From: JAJYVT01 sp035534455
GTDB taxonomy: Bacteria > Actinomycetota > Acidimicrobiia > Acidimicrobiales > RAAP-2
Assembly (NCBI GenBank): GCA_035534455.1
Contig: DATLRV010000025.1
Location: 1 to 45,543, forward strand
Direction of reading: 5' to 3'
DNA length: 45,543 bases
The translations under genes and the position numbers were made by a program. Numbering within the stretch: the first letter of the stretch is position 1; every line of letters begins with the position of its first letter. The notes beneath the pieces were generated by a model. The model was not told where the DNA came from. It ran no database searches and worked only from the letters and a program-made list of their open reading frames with translations. Positions 32,462-39,874 of the stretch are shown here, piece by piece.

Positions 32462-34446
32462 GCGCGCCCGGTCCGGCCGCCGGCGGCGGGCACCCGAGGG
32501 GAGCCCGCGGGGTGCCGCACACGGTGTTCGTTGCCGGCGGCGCGCCGCTCGGCGGTGAGCTGCGGGTGCCGGGCGACAAATCGATCTCGCACCGGGCGCT
32601 CCTGGTCGGGGCGTTGGCGGAGGGGACGACCGTCGTGCGCGGGCTCTCCGACGGCGAAGACGTCCGCGCCACGCGCGACGCGGTCGCCGCGCTCGGCGCC
32701 GAGGTGCACGACGACGGCGAGGTCGTGACGGTCACCGGGAGCCGCGACCGGCTGCACGTGCCGGCGGCCGCCCTCGACTGCGGGAACTCCGGCACCGGCA
32801 TGCGCCTGTTGGCAGGGCTTGTCGCGGGGCTCGACGGCGAGACCGTGCTCGTCGGGGACAGCTCGCTCTCGACCCGCCCGATGGACCGGATCGCCGCGCC
32901 GCTCAGGGCCTTGGGCGCCGCGGTGTCCGGACACGGAGAGAGGTGCACCCCGCCTCTCACCGTGAAGGGCGGGAAGCTGCGCGGCGTGGAGTGGACCCCC
33001 GACGTCGCGAGCGCGCAGGTGAAGTCGGCGGTGCTCCTGGCGGGTCTCTTCGCCGAGGGCGAGACCGTGGTGCACGAGCCGGTGCGCACCCGCCCGCACA
33101 CCGAAGAGCTCCTCGCTCTCGCCGGTGCGGGGATCGACGTACGCGACGAGGGGCCCGGCCGCACGGTGCGCGTGTGGGGCCCCGCCGTGGGACTCCATCC
33201 GCTCGACCTTGCGGTTCCCGGCGATCCGTCACAGGCGGCCTTCTGGGTGGTCGCGGCCTGTGTCGTGCCGAAGAGCGCGCTGCGGGTCCGCGGGGTGTAC
33301 GCGGGGGAGTCCCGGACCGGGTTCCTCTCGGTGCTCGGGCGCATGGGGGCGCGGATCGAGGTGGACGCGCGGCCCGGCGACGGGCTCGAGGCGGTCGCCG
33401 ACGTCTCGGCACGTTGGGGCGCGCTCGCCGGCACCGTGGTCCACGCGTCCGAGATCCCCTCACTCGACGAGGTCCCGGTGCTCGCGGTGGCGGCCGCGTG
33501 CGCAGCGGGGACGACCCGGTTCGTCGGGGTGGGAGAGCTCCGCGTGAAGGAGACCGATCGTCTCGAGGCCGTGGCGCGGCTCGTGCGCGCGTGCGGCGCG
33601 GGCGCGCGCGTCGAGGGCGACGACCTGGTGGTCGAGGGGGTCGGGGGCAGCGTCGGAAGCGCGCCGCTCGGCCACTTCCGCTTCGACGCCGAGGGCGACC
33701 ACCGGATGGCGATGGCCGCGGCCGTCGCGGCGCTCGCGGCGGGGGAGGGCGAGAGCCGGATCGACGGGTTCGGCGGCGTGGCCACGAGCTACCCGTCGTT
33801 CCTCGCGGACCTGCGGCACGTCGGCGGCCGCGCCCGGGTGTGGCTCCTCGCCATCGACGGACCGGCGGGGTCGGGGAAGTCCACCGTGTCGAGGGGCGTC
33901 GCCGAGCGGCTCGGCCTCGAGCGGCTCGACACCGGGGCCATGTACCGGGCGATCGCGTGGGCCGCGCTCGACCGGGGCGTCGACCCCGACGATGCGCCCG
34001 CGGTGGCCGAACTGGCGCATTCGGCCGACATCGAACCGGGCCCCCCCGACGTCGTGATCGACGGTGTCGTGGTCACCGGCGCCATCCGCACCCCGGCGGT
34101 GAACCGCGCGGTGTCCAGGATCGCGGCGAACCCGTCGGTGCGCACGGCGCTCGTCGAGCGCCAGCGGGGGTGGGCGGCCGAGCACGGTGGCGGCGTCGTC
34201 GAGGGACGCGACATCGGCACCGTCGTCTTCCCCCACGCGGACCTGAAGGTCTTTCTCACCGCCTCGTTGGAGGAGCGCGCGAGGCGGCGCCACGAGGAGC
34301 CGGCCGACGGGGTCGCGCGCCGTGACGAGCTCGACAGCACGCGGGCGGCGTCGCCGCTCGTGCGGGCCGGCGACGCCAGGCTCGTCGACACGACGAGGCG
34401 TAGCGTCGTCGGCGTGATCGACGAGATCATCTCGTGGCTCGCGTGA
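32458..34446 (+). CDS. aroA-cmk: Fused 3-phosphoshikimate 1-carboxyvinyltransferase - cytidylate kinase (AroA-Cmk)
   Basis: One 662-residue frame holds two complete enzymes. Residues ~20-458 are EPSP synthase: RVPGDKSISHRALL, GNSGTGMRLLAGL, STRPMDRI, SAQVKSAVLLAGL, GELRVKETDRLEAV and DHRMAMA. The GDKS, RPHTE and SAQVK motifs recall the class II (CP4-like) type. From 461, LLAIDGPAGSGKSTVSRG begins a cytidylate kinase with LDTGAMYRAIAWA, EGRDIGTVVFP and DSTRAASPL ... DTT. Only about two residues join the domains and no stop codon separates them. An internal GTG at 33838 could give free kinase. It joins aromatic synthesis with CMP/dCMP phosphorylation. Start GTG overlaps the tyrA stop. The kinase part is slightly short (~202 residues). 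Confidence 0.9.
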   Translation: MSAPGPAAGGGHPRGARGVPHTVFVAGGAPLGGELRVPGDKSISHRALLVGALAEGTTVVRGLSDGEDVRATRDAVAALGAEVHDDGEVVTVTGSRDRLHVPAAALDCGNSGTGMRLLAGLVAGLDGETVLVGDSSLSTRPMDRIAAPLRALGAAVSGHGERCTPPLTVKGGKLRGVEWTPDVASAQVKSAVLLAGLFAEGETVVHEPVRTRPHTEELLALAGAGIDVRDEGPGRTVRVWGPAVGLHPLDLAVPGDPSQAAFWVVAACVVPKSALRVRGVYAGESRTGFLSVLGRMGARIEVDARPGDGLEAVADVSARWGALAGTVVHASEIPSLDEVPVLAVAAACAAGTTRFVGVGELRVKETDRLEAVARLVRACGAGARVEGDDLVVEGVGGSVGSAPLGHFRFDAEGDHRMAMAAAVAALAAGEGESRIDGFGGVATSYPSFLADLRHVGGRARVWLLAIDGPAGSGKSTVSRGVAERLGLERLDTGAMYRAIAWAALDRGVDPDDAPAVAELAHSADIEPGPPDVVIDGVVVTGAIRTPAVNRAVSRIAANPSVRTALVERQRGWAAEHGGGVVEGRDIGTVVFPHADLKVFLTASLEERARRRHEEPADGVARRDELDSTRAASPLVRAGDARLVDTTRRSVVGVIDEIISWLA

Positions 34447-35165
34447 TGCGCGCCAGCGGCGCCGAGGGCGCCGAGGGCGCCGGAGGCGACCGTACCCCGG
34501 TGCCGTTCGCCATCGACACCCGCCGGTCGTTGCCGTACCTGATCGCCCGCGCGATCTTCACCACGGTCGTCGGCGGATGGTTCCGGCCCGTCGTGAAAGG
34601 CCGCGCGCATGTGCCGCTCGAGGGACCGGCGATCCTGGCCCCGGTGCACCGGTCGTTCGCCGACTTCGCGTTCTCGGCGTTCCTCACCCGTCGCAAGCTC
34701 TTCTTCATGACCAAAGAGGAGATGTGGCGCATCCGCCCGGTCGGGAAGCTCCTGCTCGCGCTGGGAGCCTTCCCGGTGCACCGCGAGGCGGCCGACCGCG
34801 AGGCGCTCCGGCGCGCGCAGGAGGTGCTCGAGCGAGGTGAACTCCTCGTGCTCTTTCCGGAGGGGACGCGCAGGGAGGGGCCCGCGGTCGGGGAGCTCCA
34901 CGAGGGCGCGGCGTTCCTCGCCGCGCGGACCGGCGCCCCCATCGTGCCGGTCGGGATCGGGGGCTCTGACGTCTCCATGCCCAAGGGGCGGCGGATCCCC
35001 AGGCCGTTGCGGATCAGGGTGGTCGTGGGAGAGCCGATCGCGCCACCGCCCCGCGCCGAGAGCGGACGCGTGCCGCGCAGCGGCATTCACTCGACGACCG
35101 AGGCGCTGCGCAGTGCGATCCAGTCCGCGTACGACGAGGCGCGGGGGGACTTCGAGCGGGCGTGA
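34446..35165 (+). CDS. plsC: 1-acyl-sn-glycerol-3-phosphate acyltransferase (PlsC family)
   Basis: 239 residues; transfers an acyl chain to lysophosphatidate at the membrane. The HX4D motif is H68-D73 in PVHRSFADF, the second block FPEGTR is at 137-142, and IVPVGIGG follows. A hydrophobic stretch near 30-48 likely associates with the membrane. The ATG at 34446 overlaps the preceding stop by one base (TGATG); a GTG one codon earlier is possible. The first 15 residues are a Gly/Ala/Glu repeat coded by a 9-bp tandem repeat. A plsC gene after cmk is common in actinobacteria. Confidence 0.93.
   Translation: MRASGAEGAEGAGGDRTPVPFAIDTRRSLPYLIARAIFTTVVGGWFRPVVKGRAHVPLEGPAILAPVHRSFADFAFSAFLTRRKLFFMTKEEMWRIRPVGKLLLALGAFPVHREAADREALRRAQEVLERGELLVLFPEGTRREGPAVGELHEGAAFLAARTGAPIVPVGIGGSDVSMPKGRRIPRPLRIRVVVGEPIAPPPRAESGRVPRSGIHSTTEALRSAIQSAYDEARGDFERA
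34458..34484. repeat. 9-bp tandem repeat at the plsC 5' end
   Basis: GGCGCCGAG at 34458-34466 and 34467-34475, then GGCGCCGGA; encodes GAEGAEGAG at the N-terminus. Confidence 0.8.
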
Positions 35166-35188
35166 GCCCACAGAAATTCACCAAACCG

Positions 35189-35217
35189 TTGACGCGCCGT
35201 GGACGGCGGGGTACACA
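35189..35217 (+). promoter_or_regulatory. Promoter of the large secreted-protein gene
   Basis: TTGACG (35189-35194), a 17-bp spacer and TACACA (35212-35217) make the most conventional promoter in the window. It implies a leader of about 180 nt before GTG 35404. That leader contains G-rich runs (around 35257-35290) and AAGGAG at 35392-35397; no known riboswitch class was recognised. Confidence 0.6.
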
Positions 35218-35403
35218 TGCTGGCCGAGCATGCAGCCGCAGGGCTCGTGTAAGAAGGGGGGACACCGGGGGGTACGGAGGAGGGGAGGGCGTTGTCCGTC
35301 GACGCAAAGATCGTTGACTGCGATCGCGCCTGCGCACCGCTGCGGTGATCTCTGCCCGGCCACTTGGTGACGAACAGCAATTCTACGATCCAAGGAGAAG
35401 TGG

Positions 35404-37611
35404 GTGGGCATGAGACATCGACTTGGAAGGCTGATGATCGGAGGGGGGGCACTCGCCCTCGCCCTCTTCGGAGCTCCCGCGGTGACCGCGGGAGCAGCAC
35501 CGCCGTCCCATCCGGGACACCATCACGGGGGGGCGCCGGCACAGACCTTCACCCTCACACCCACCGGCACGAGCGTCACCGTCGTCGGCACGACGTCGTG
35601 GGCGCCGACACAGGCCGCCGGCCCGACCGGCGCCGAGGGCGCCCCCGGATCGACGGCGTTGACCGCGACAGCTGCCAAGGCGGCGAGGCCGAGCATCCCC
35701 GACGTCGGGGAGACACCCCGCAGCGCCGCGCCGGTCGGCTCCGGGAGCGGGTCCAACCCGGGGAACCCTCCGGGTCCAGGGGACACAGGACCTCGGGGTC
35801 CTCACCACGACCACGGACCGGGTCCGCATCCGGGCACAGGCCCTCCCGGGAACGTGGCGGGCCCGACCCCGGGCCTCACCTCGGTGGGGGGCATCGACGC
35901 CTACGGCCAGGGGGTGCTGCACCCGGTCTACGCGACAGGGCAGCCTCAGCCGCTTCCCGGGATCGACATCGAGCCGCCCGACCAGGGCCTCTGCGCCGGG
36001 AACGGCTACGCGATGGAGGTCAACAACATGGTGGTGCAGATGTACAGCGCCGCCACCATGACCCCGCTCAGCAACAACGGCATGGCGCTCGAGAACCTCT
36101 TCGGCGCCCCCGAGGTCTTCGGCGGGGCCAACACAGGGAGCTACAGCGTCCAGGGTGACCCGCGGTGCTACTTCGACCCGCAAACCCAGCGCTGGTTCGC
36201 GAGCCAGATCTGGCTGACAGAGGCCGACGGCTCGTCGACCCTCGGTTGGGCTGGGGAGTTCGTCGCGGTGAGCACGTCGCCCATCCCGACGGGCACCTGG
36301 CGCTCCTACTTCATCCCGGACCAGTTCGACGCCCAGGGCGTCGACCACTGCAACGGCCTTCCACCGCAGACACTGCCGACACCGACAACAAACCCGACAG
36401 GGTCCGCGAACCCGTGCTACGGCGACCAGCCGCTCCTCGGGGTGAACGGCAACGCGGTGTTCATCTCGACGAACGAGTACACCCTGGCGGGCGCGCACCC
36501 CGTCGGTGGCGTGGCGACCGAGTACGCGCTGAGCAAGTCGGACCTCCTGGCCGGCATCGCGTCGCCGATCTACTGGGGTCACCTCGGTGACACCGTGGCA
36601 CAGCCCGGCACCCCGACCTGCCCCTACAACACACCGCGGTACGGAGAGACGACACAGACGATCTGCCCGTGGTACTCGATCGTGCCGGCCAGCTCCGACG
36701 GCGCCTACGTCACATCGACAGGCGGCACCTTCTACGCCATGTCGAGCACGACATTCGTGACAACGGGCAGCCACGGCGTCGGCCTGTGGAAGTTCACCAA
36801 CACGGACGCGGTGACGACGGGCGGCCCGCACGTGACAGGCGCGGTCGCAGTGGCGACAACGGTGTCCTACGCCGAGCCGCCGCACTCCACAGTGCACGGG
36901 GCCTTCACCGCGTCGGAGGCGCTGGCGACCCAGAAGCTCGGGCCGCACCCCCTCGGCACGCTGTGGAAGACACTGACGGGCACAACACCGATCGCGTGGC
37001 CGACAGGCGAAGGCATGATCGCGACCAACACAGACCGCATCGCCACCGCCGCTTACGACCCGGCGAACGGATCTGTGTGGGGCGCGCTGAATACGGCTGC
37101 CCCCGGCCACACAACGGCGGCAATCGCCTGGTTCAGCGTGGCCCCGCAGGGCTCGGGGTCGGAACTGAGCGCCGGCTCCGTCGGGTCCGGGTTCGTCTGG
37201 GCACCCGGGGTGAACGACTTCTTCCCGGGGATCGCCTTTACGAACGACGGTGCCGGCGTGATGGACTACGCCATGTCCGGGTCGAGCCTGTACCCGTCCA
37301 CGGGGTACTCGATCCTCGGGACGAACGGGCCGACAAAGACCCTGCACCTCGCGCGGCAGGGCGCCGGTCCCGCAGACGGCTTCAGCGAGTACACAGCCGG
37401 ATACAACCGCCCGAGGTGGGGCGACTACTCGACGGCCGTCGCGACAGGAGGGACATTCTTCTTCGCGACCGAGATGATCAACCAGAGCTGCAGCGTCCCG
37501 CAGTACATCGCCACATTCACCTGTGGCGGGACGCGTGACATCGAAGCGAACTGGGGAACGAGCGTGAACAAGCTCACCTCCGGACCGGGACGTGGCCACG
37601 GACACCATTGA
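35404..37611 (+). CDS. Large secreted protein, unknown function (beta-propeller-like)
   Basis: 735 residues. The signal peptide spans about 1-31 (RHRLGRL, hydrophobic core, AVTAGA). A low-complexity stretch (about 32-160) follows with His clusters (HPGHHHGG, HHDHGPGPHPG) and many Pro/Gly. From about 165 there is a long Ser/Thr/Gly/Trp-rich beta domain with several Cys (CAGNG, CYFDP, CPYNTP, CPWYS, CSVPQ, CGG). The NRPRWGDYS motif resembles that of secreted sialidase/propeller-type proteins. The C-terminus ends GRGHGHH. GTG 35404 is chosen because AAGGAG lies 6 nt upstream; ATG 35410 is the alternative. The Thr codon ACA is frequent. No anchor is seen, so it is probably released or wall-associated. 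It is monocistronic. Confidence 0.85.
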   Translation: MGMRHRLGRLMIGGGALALALFGAPAVTAGAAPPSHPGHHHGGAPAQTFTLTPTGTSVTVVGTTSWAPTQAAGPTGAEGAPGSTALTATAAKAARPSIPDVGETPRSAAPVGSGSGSNPGNPPGPGDTGPRGPHHDHGPGPHPGTGPPGNVAGPTPGLTSVGGIDAYGQGVLHPVYATGQPQPLPGIDIEPPDQGLCAGNGYAMEVNNMVVQMYSAATMTPLSNNGMALENLFGAPEVFGGANTGSYSVQGDPRCYFDPQTQRWFASQIWLTEADGSSTLGWAGEFVAVSTSPIPTGTWRSYFIPDQFDAQGVDHCNGLPPQTLPTPTTNPTGSANPCYGDQPLLGVNGNAVFISTNEYTLAGAHPVGGVATEYALSKSDLLAGIASPIYWGHLGDTVAQPGTPTCPYNTPRYGETTQTICPWYSIVPASSDGAYVTSTGGTFYAMSSTTFVTTGSHGVGLWKFTNTDAVTTGGPHVTGAVAVATTVSYAEPPHSTVHGAFTASEALATQKLGPHPLGTLWKTLTGTTPIAWPTGEGMIATNTDRIATAAYDPANGSVWGALNTAAPGHTTAAIAWFSVAPQGSGSELSAGSVGSGFVWAPGVNDFFPGIAFTNDGAGVMDYAMSGSSLYPSTGYSILGTNGPTKTLHLARQGAGPADGFSEYTAGYNRPRWGDYSTAVATGGTFFFATEMINQSCSVPQYIATFTCGGTRDIEANWGTSVNKLTSGPGRGHGHH

Positions 37612-37644
37612 TGGCCTGAGGACGCGCTCCTCGGAGATCGGGTC

Positions 37645-37672
37645 GCACCGGCGGGCACCTGCCCGCCGGTGC
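37645..37672. terminator. Bidirectional GC-rich terminator
   Basis: GCACCGGCGGGC (37645-37656) and GCCCGCCGGTGC (37661-37672) form a perfect 12-bp stem with loop ACCT, 33 nt after the secreted-protein stop and facing the convergent glycosyltransferase gene. No T-run follows, typical of actinobacterial terminators. The rest of 37612-37811 holds nothing recognisable. Confidence 0.75.
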
Positions 37673-37811
37673 GGCGCGTCGGGGCTGCCAGCTGCGCCCG
37701 CCGGGCATCGGGCCTGCACGTGCGGTCAGGGTGGATGTCGCTACGGGGCCTGGCGAGTGTCGCTGGGCCGGGCTCGGCGGTGTGGATCGGCCAGGGAGCG
37801 GCGGCGTCGCC

Positions 37812-38669
37812 TCAGCCCCGGGCGCTGAACCCCCGACCGCGCCCGGGCCGCAAAGCCAGCCCGCCCAACCCCCGCTCGCGCCGCCAGGTCCGCAGGATCA
37901 CCGCGGCGTAGCGGAAGCCGTAGATCCAGTTCGCACCCTTCTTCGACGTGCCCGAGGTGCGCTCGTGCCAGACCGTGGGCCGCTCCGTCACCCGCCAGCC
38001 GCGGCTCATGGCGGTGATGAGGAGCTCGGCGGTCTGGTACTGGTCCTGCTCCAGGCGGGGCGCCACGTCCGCGAGCATCGAGACCCGGAGGGCGCGGTAG
38101 CCGTTCGAGGTGTCGGTGAGCTCCGAGCCAATCAAGAGGTTCATGAGCCACGAGAACCACCGGACCCCGAGCTTTCGGTAGCTGTCGGCGGTCTCGTCGA
38201 CGCCGAGCCTGCGGGACGCGACGACGAAGTCCGCCTCGTCGTCGACGAGGGGCTGGAGCATCGTCTCCAGCTCGGCGGGGTCGTTCTGTCCGTCCGCGTC
38301 GAGGGTGACCACGTAACGGGCGCCACTGGCGACGCACAGCTCGTAGCCGACGCGCAGCGCCACGCCGTGGCCGAGATTGGCCGGGAAGACGAACGTCACG
38401 GCGCCCGCGTCCTTGGCGACCTGGTCGGTGGTGTCCTCGCCGCCGTCCACGACGACGAGGGGCGTGACCGCCAAGCCGCACGCCTTTTCCGGGACCCGGG
38501 CGAGCACCGGGCCGAGGTTTCCCTCCTCCTCGTACGCGCAGACGAGGGCGACGACGGGCGTCAGCGCGAGGTCGGGATGGCGCGTGTCGAAGTCCTCGCG
38601 AGCGACCTCGATCGCGAGGCGCTGGAGCGCGACCAGGCGCGAGGGGCGCCCGTCCGAGACGCTGGCCAT
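37812..38669 (-). CDS. Glycosyltransferase family 2 (dolichyl/polyprenyl-phosphate sugar synthase-like)
   Basis: 285 residues of the GT-A fold. VALVCAYEEEGNLGPVL opens the nucleotide-sugar domain (40-56), VVVDGGEDTTDQV follows, and the metal-binding DXD lies in TLDADGQNDP (123-131). DTSNGYRALR is typical of DPM1/GtrB-type enzymes, which move a sugar from a nucleotide to polyprenyl phosphate. There are no C-terminal membrane helices, unlike GtrB. The ATG at 38669 gives a 30-residue leader before the fold; the frame stays open upstream across ispH but is its shadow. It lies 47 nt after ispH, likely co-transcribed. Acceptor and sugar are unknown. Confidence 0.88.
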   Translation of the reverse strand: MASVSDGRPSRLVALQRLAIEVAREDFDTRHPDLALTPVVALVCAYEEEGNLGPVLARVPEKACGLAVTPLVVVDGGEDTTDQVAKDAGAVTFVFPANLGHGVALRVGYELCVASGARYVVTLDADGQNDPAELETMLQPLVDDEADFVVASRRLGVDETADSYRKLGVRWFSWLMNLLIGSELTDTSNGYRALRVSMLADVAPRLEQDQYQTAELLITAMSRGWRVTERPTVWHERTSGTSKKGANWIYGFRYAAVILRTWRRERGLGGLALRPGRGRGFSARG

Positions 38670-38716
38670 GTCGGGGTCCTCTCTCTTTCGGTCGGTGCGG
38701 CGCAGGCGACCGAAGC

Positions 38717-39772
38717 TCAGACCGACGGGAGCGCGTCGGCCATGGCGAGAAGGTCGGCGGCGGAGGTGCAGCGGTCCTCGCCGACCGGGTCGAGCGCCGT
38801 GCGCGACGGCGCGGCCGTGACCGCCGCCAGCGCGGTGGCGAGCGCGCGCAGGAGCTGGCGGAGCTCGGGCGGTGGCGGGAAGTACTCGTCTTCGGTCGTG
38901 ACGGGCACGATGCGGACACCGCCCGCCGGGGCGAGCCGCGCGACGACGGCCTCGACGACAGCTTCGGGCGCAGACGCGCCGGCCGTCACGCCCACGGTCC
39001 CCGAGAGGTCGTCGGGGAGCTCGTCGGGCCGGTTGATCCGGACGACGCGGTCGCAGCCCGAGGCCATGGCGACCTTCTCGAGCGCGACCGTGTTCGAGGA
39101 GTTCGCCGACCCGATCACGATGATCGCGTCGGCTTCGCCCGCGATGGCCTTGAGGGCTGCCTGGCGGTTGGTCGTGGCGAAGCACAGGTCGCTCCGGCTC
39201 GGAAGCCAGAGGTCGGGGAACCGGCGTTTCGCCTCCTCCATGAGACCCCGCCACTCGTCGTGGCTGAGGGTCGTCTGCGCGAGGAGGGCCACCGGCTCCT
39301 CGCCGAGGTCCCCGAGCGCGTCGAGGTCCTCTTCGGTCTCGATCAGGCGGACGGCGTCGGGTGCCACCGCCATGGTGCCGATGGCCTCTTCGTGGCCGGC
39401 GTGCCCGATGTAGAGGACCGTGAAGCCCTTGCGGGTCCGGACCTCGACTTCGTGGTGGACCTTGGTGACGAGCGGGCAGACCGCGTCGACGACGACCCCG
39501 CCCCCTCGCCGGGCGTCGGCGACCACCTCGGGGGCCGTGCCGTGGGCACTCAGCATGAGGGGCGACCCCGGCGGCACCTCGCTCACGTCGTCGACGAAGA
39601 CGACGCCCTGCGCGCGGAACTGGTCGACCACCAGTTGGTTGTGGACGATCTCGTGGTAGCAGTACACGGGGGGCTCGAAGACCCTGACCATCCAGGCCAG
39701 CGCCTTGATGGCCTTCTCGACGCCCGCGCAGAACCCACGTGGCTCGGCAAGGATCACGCGGTCGACGGGCAC
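38717..39772 (-). CDS. ispH: 4-hydroxy-3-methylbut-2-enyl diphosphate reductase
   Basis: 351 residues; last enzyme of the MEP pathway, giving isopentenyl and dimethylallyl diphosphate. Iron-sulfur ligands are C15 (EPRGFCAGV), C99 (DAVCPLV) and C197 (SDLCFATTNRQ). Substrate-site residues H44, H77 (LSAHGTAP), H124 and E129 are present. A ~40-residue C-terminal extension follows the usual end of the fold. GTG 39772 has TAACCT 6 nt upstream, so the mRNA is probably leaderless. Its polyprenyl precursors could supply the carrier used by the adjacent glycosyltransferase. Confidence 0.96.
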   Translation of the reverse strand: MPVDRVILAEPRGFCAGVEKAIKALAWMVRVFEPPVYCYHEIVHNQLVVDQFRAQGVVFVDDVSEVPPGSPLMLSAHGTAPEVVADARRGGGVVVDAVCPLVTKVHHEVEVRTRKGFTVLYIGHAGHEEAIGTMAVAPDAVRLIETEEDLDALGDLGEEPVALLAQTTLSHDEWRGLMEEAKRRFPDLWLPSRSDLCFATTNRQAALKAIAGEADAIIVIGSANSSNTVALEKVAMASGCDRVVRINRPDELPDDLSGTVGVTAGASAPEAVVEAVVARLAPAGGVRIVPVTTEDEYFPPPPELRQLLRALATALAAVTAAPSRTALDPVGEDRCTSAADLLAMADALPSV

Positions 39773-39778
39773 TCGCTC

Positions 39779-39784
39779 AGGTTA
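39779..39784 (-). promoter_or_regulatory. -10 box for leaderless ispH mRNA
   Basis: TAACCT on the minus strand (39784-39779), 6 nt before GTG 39772. It mirrors the identical box of the divergent gene at 39863. Confidence 0.55.
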
Positions 39785-39862
39785 CCGGCCTCCCCGGTCG
39801 CCGAAGGCCCCGCACGACGCTCGCCGGGCGGCGCCCGGGGCCGCGCCGAGGTGGGCTGCAGG

Positions 39863-39868
39863 TAACCT
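39863..39868 (+). promoter_or_regulatory. -10 box for the leaderless DUF512-gene mRNA
   Basis: TAACCT ends 6 nt before ATG 39875. Box sequence and spacing equal those of divergent ispH; the boxes are 78 bp apart. Confidence 0.55.
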
Positions 39869-39874
39869 TGCGCC

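Noticed and set aside
35224..35403. ydaO (c-di-AMP) or GEMM (c-di-GMP) riboswitch before the secreted protein
   Set aside because: I looked for the conserved cores of these classes, which can precede envelope genes, and did not find them.
35383..37719. 778-codon minus-strand frame opposite the secreted protein
   Set aside because: Cys/Arg/Val-rich shadow without a recognisable domain; the plus-strand product has a promoter, ribosome-binding site and signal peptide.
39107..39254. Upstream extension of the glycosyltransferase through ispH
   Set aside because: The open frame continues, but the translation there is Arg/Gly-rich shadow; the GT2 fold starts after ATG 38669.
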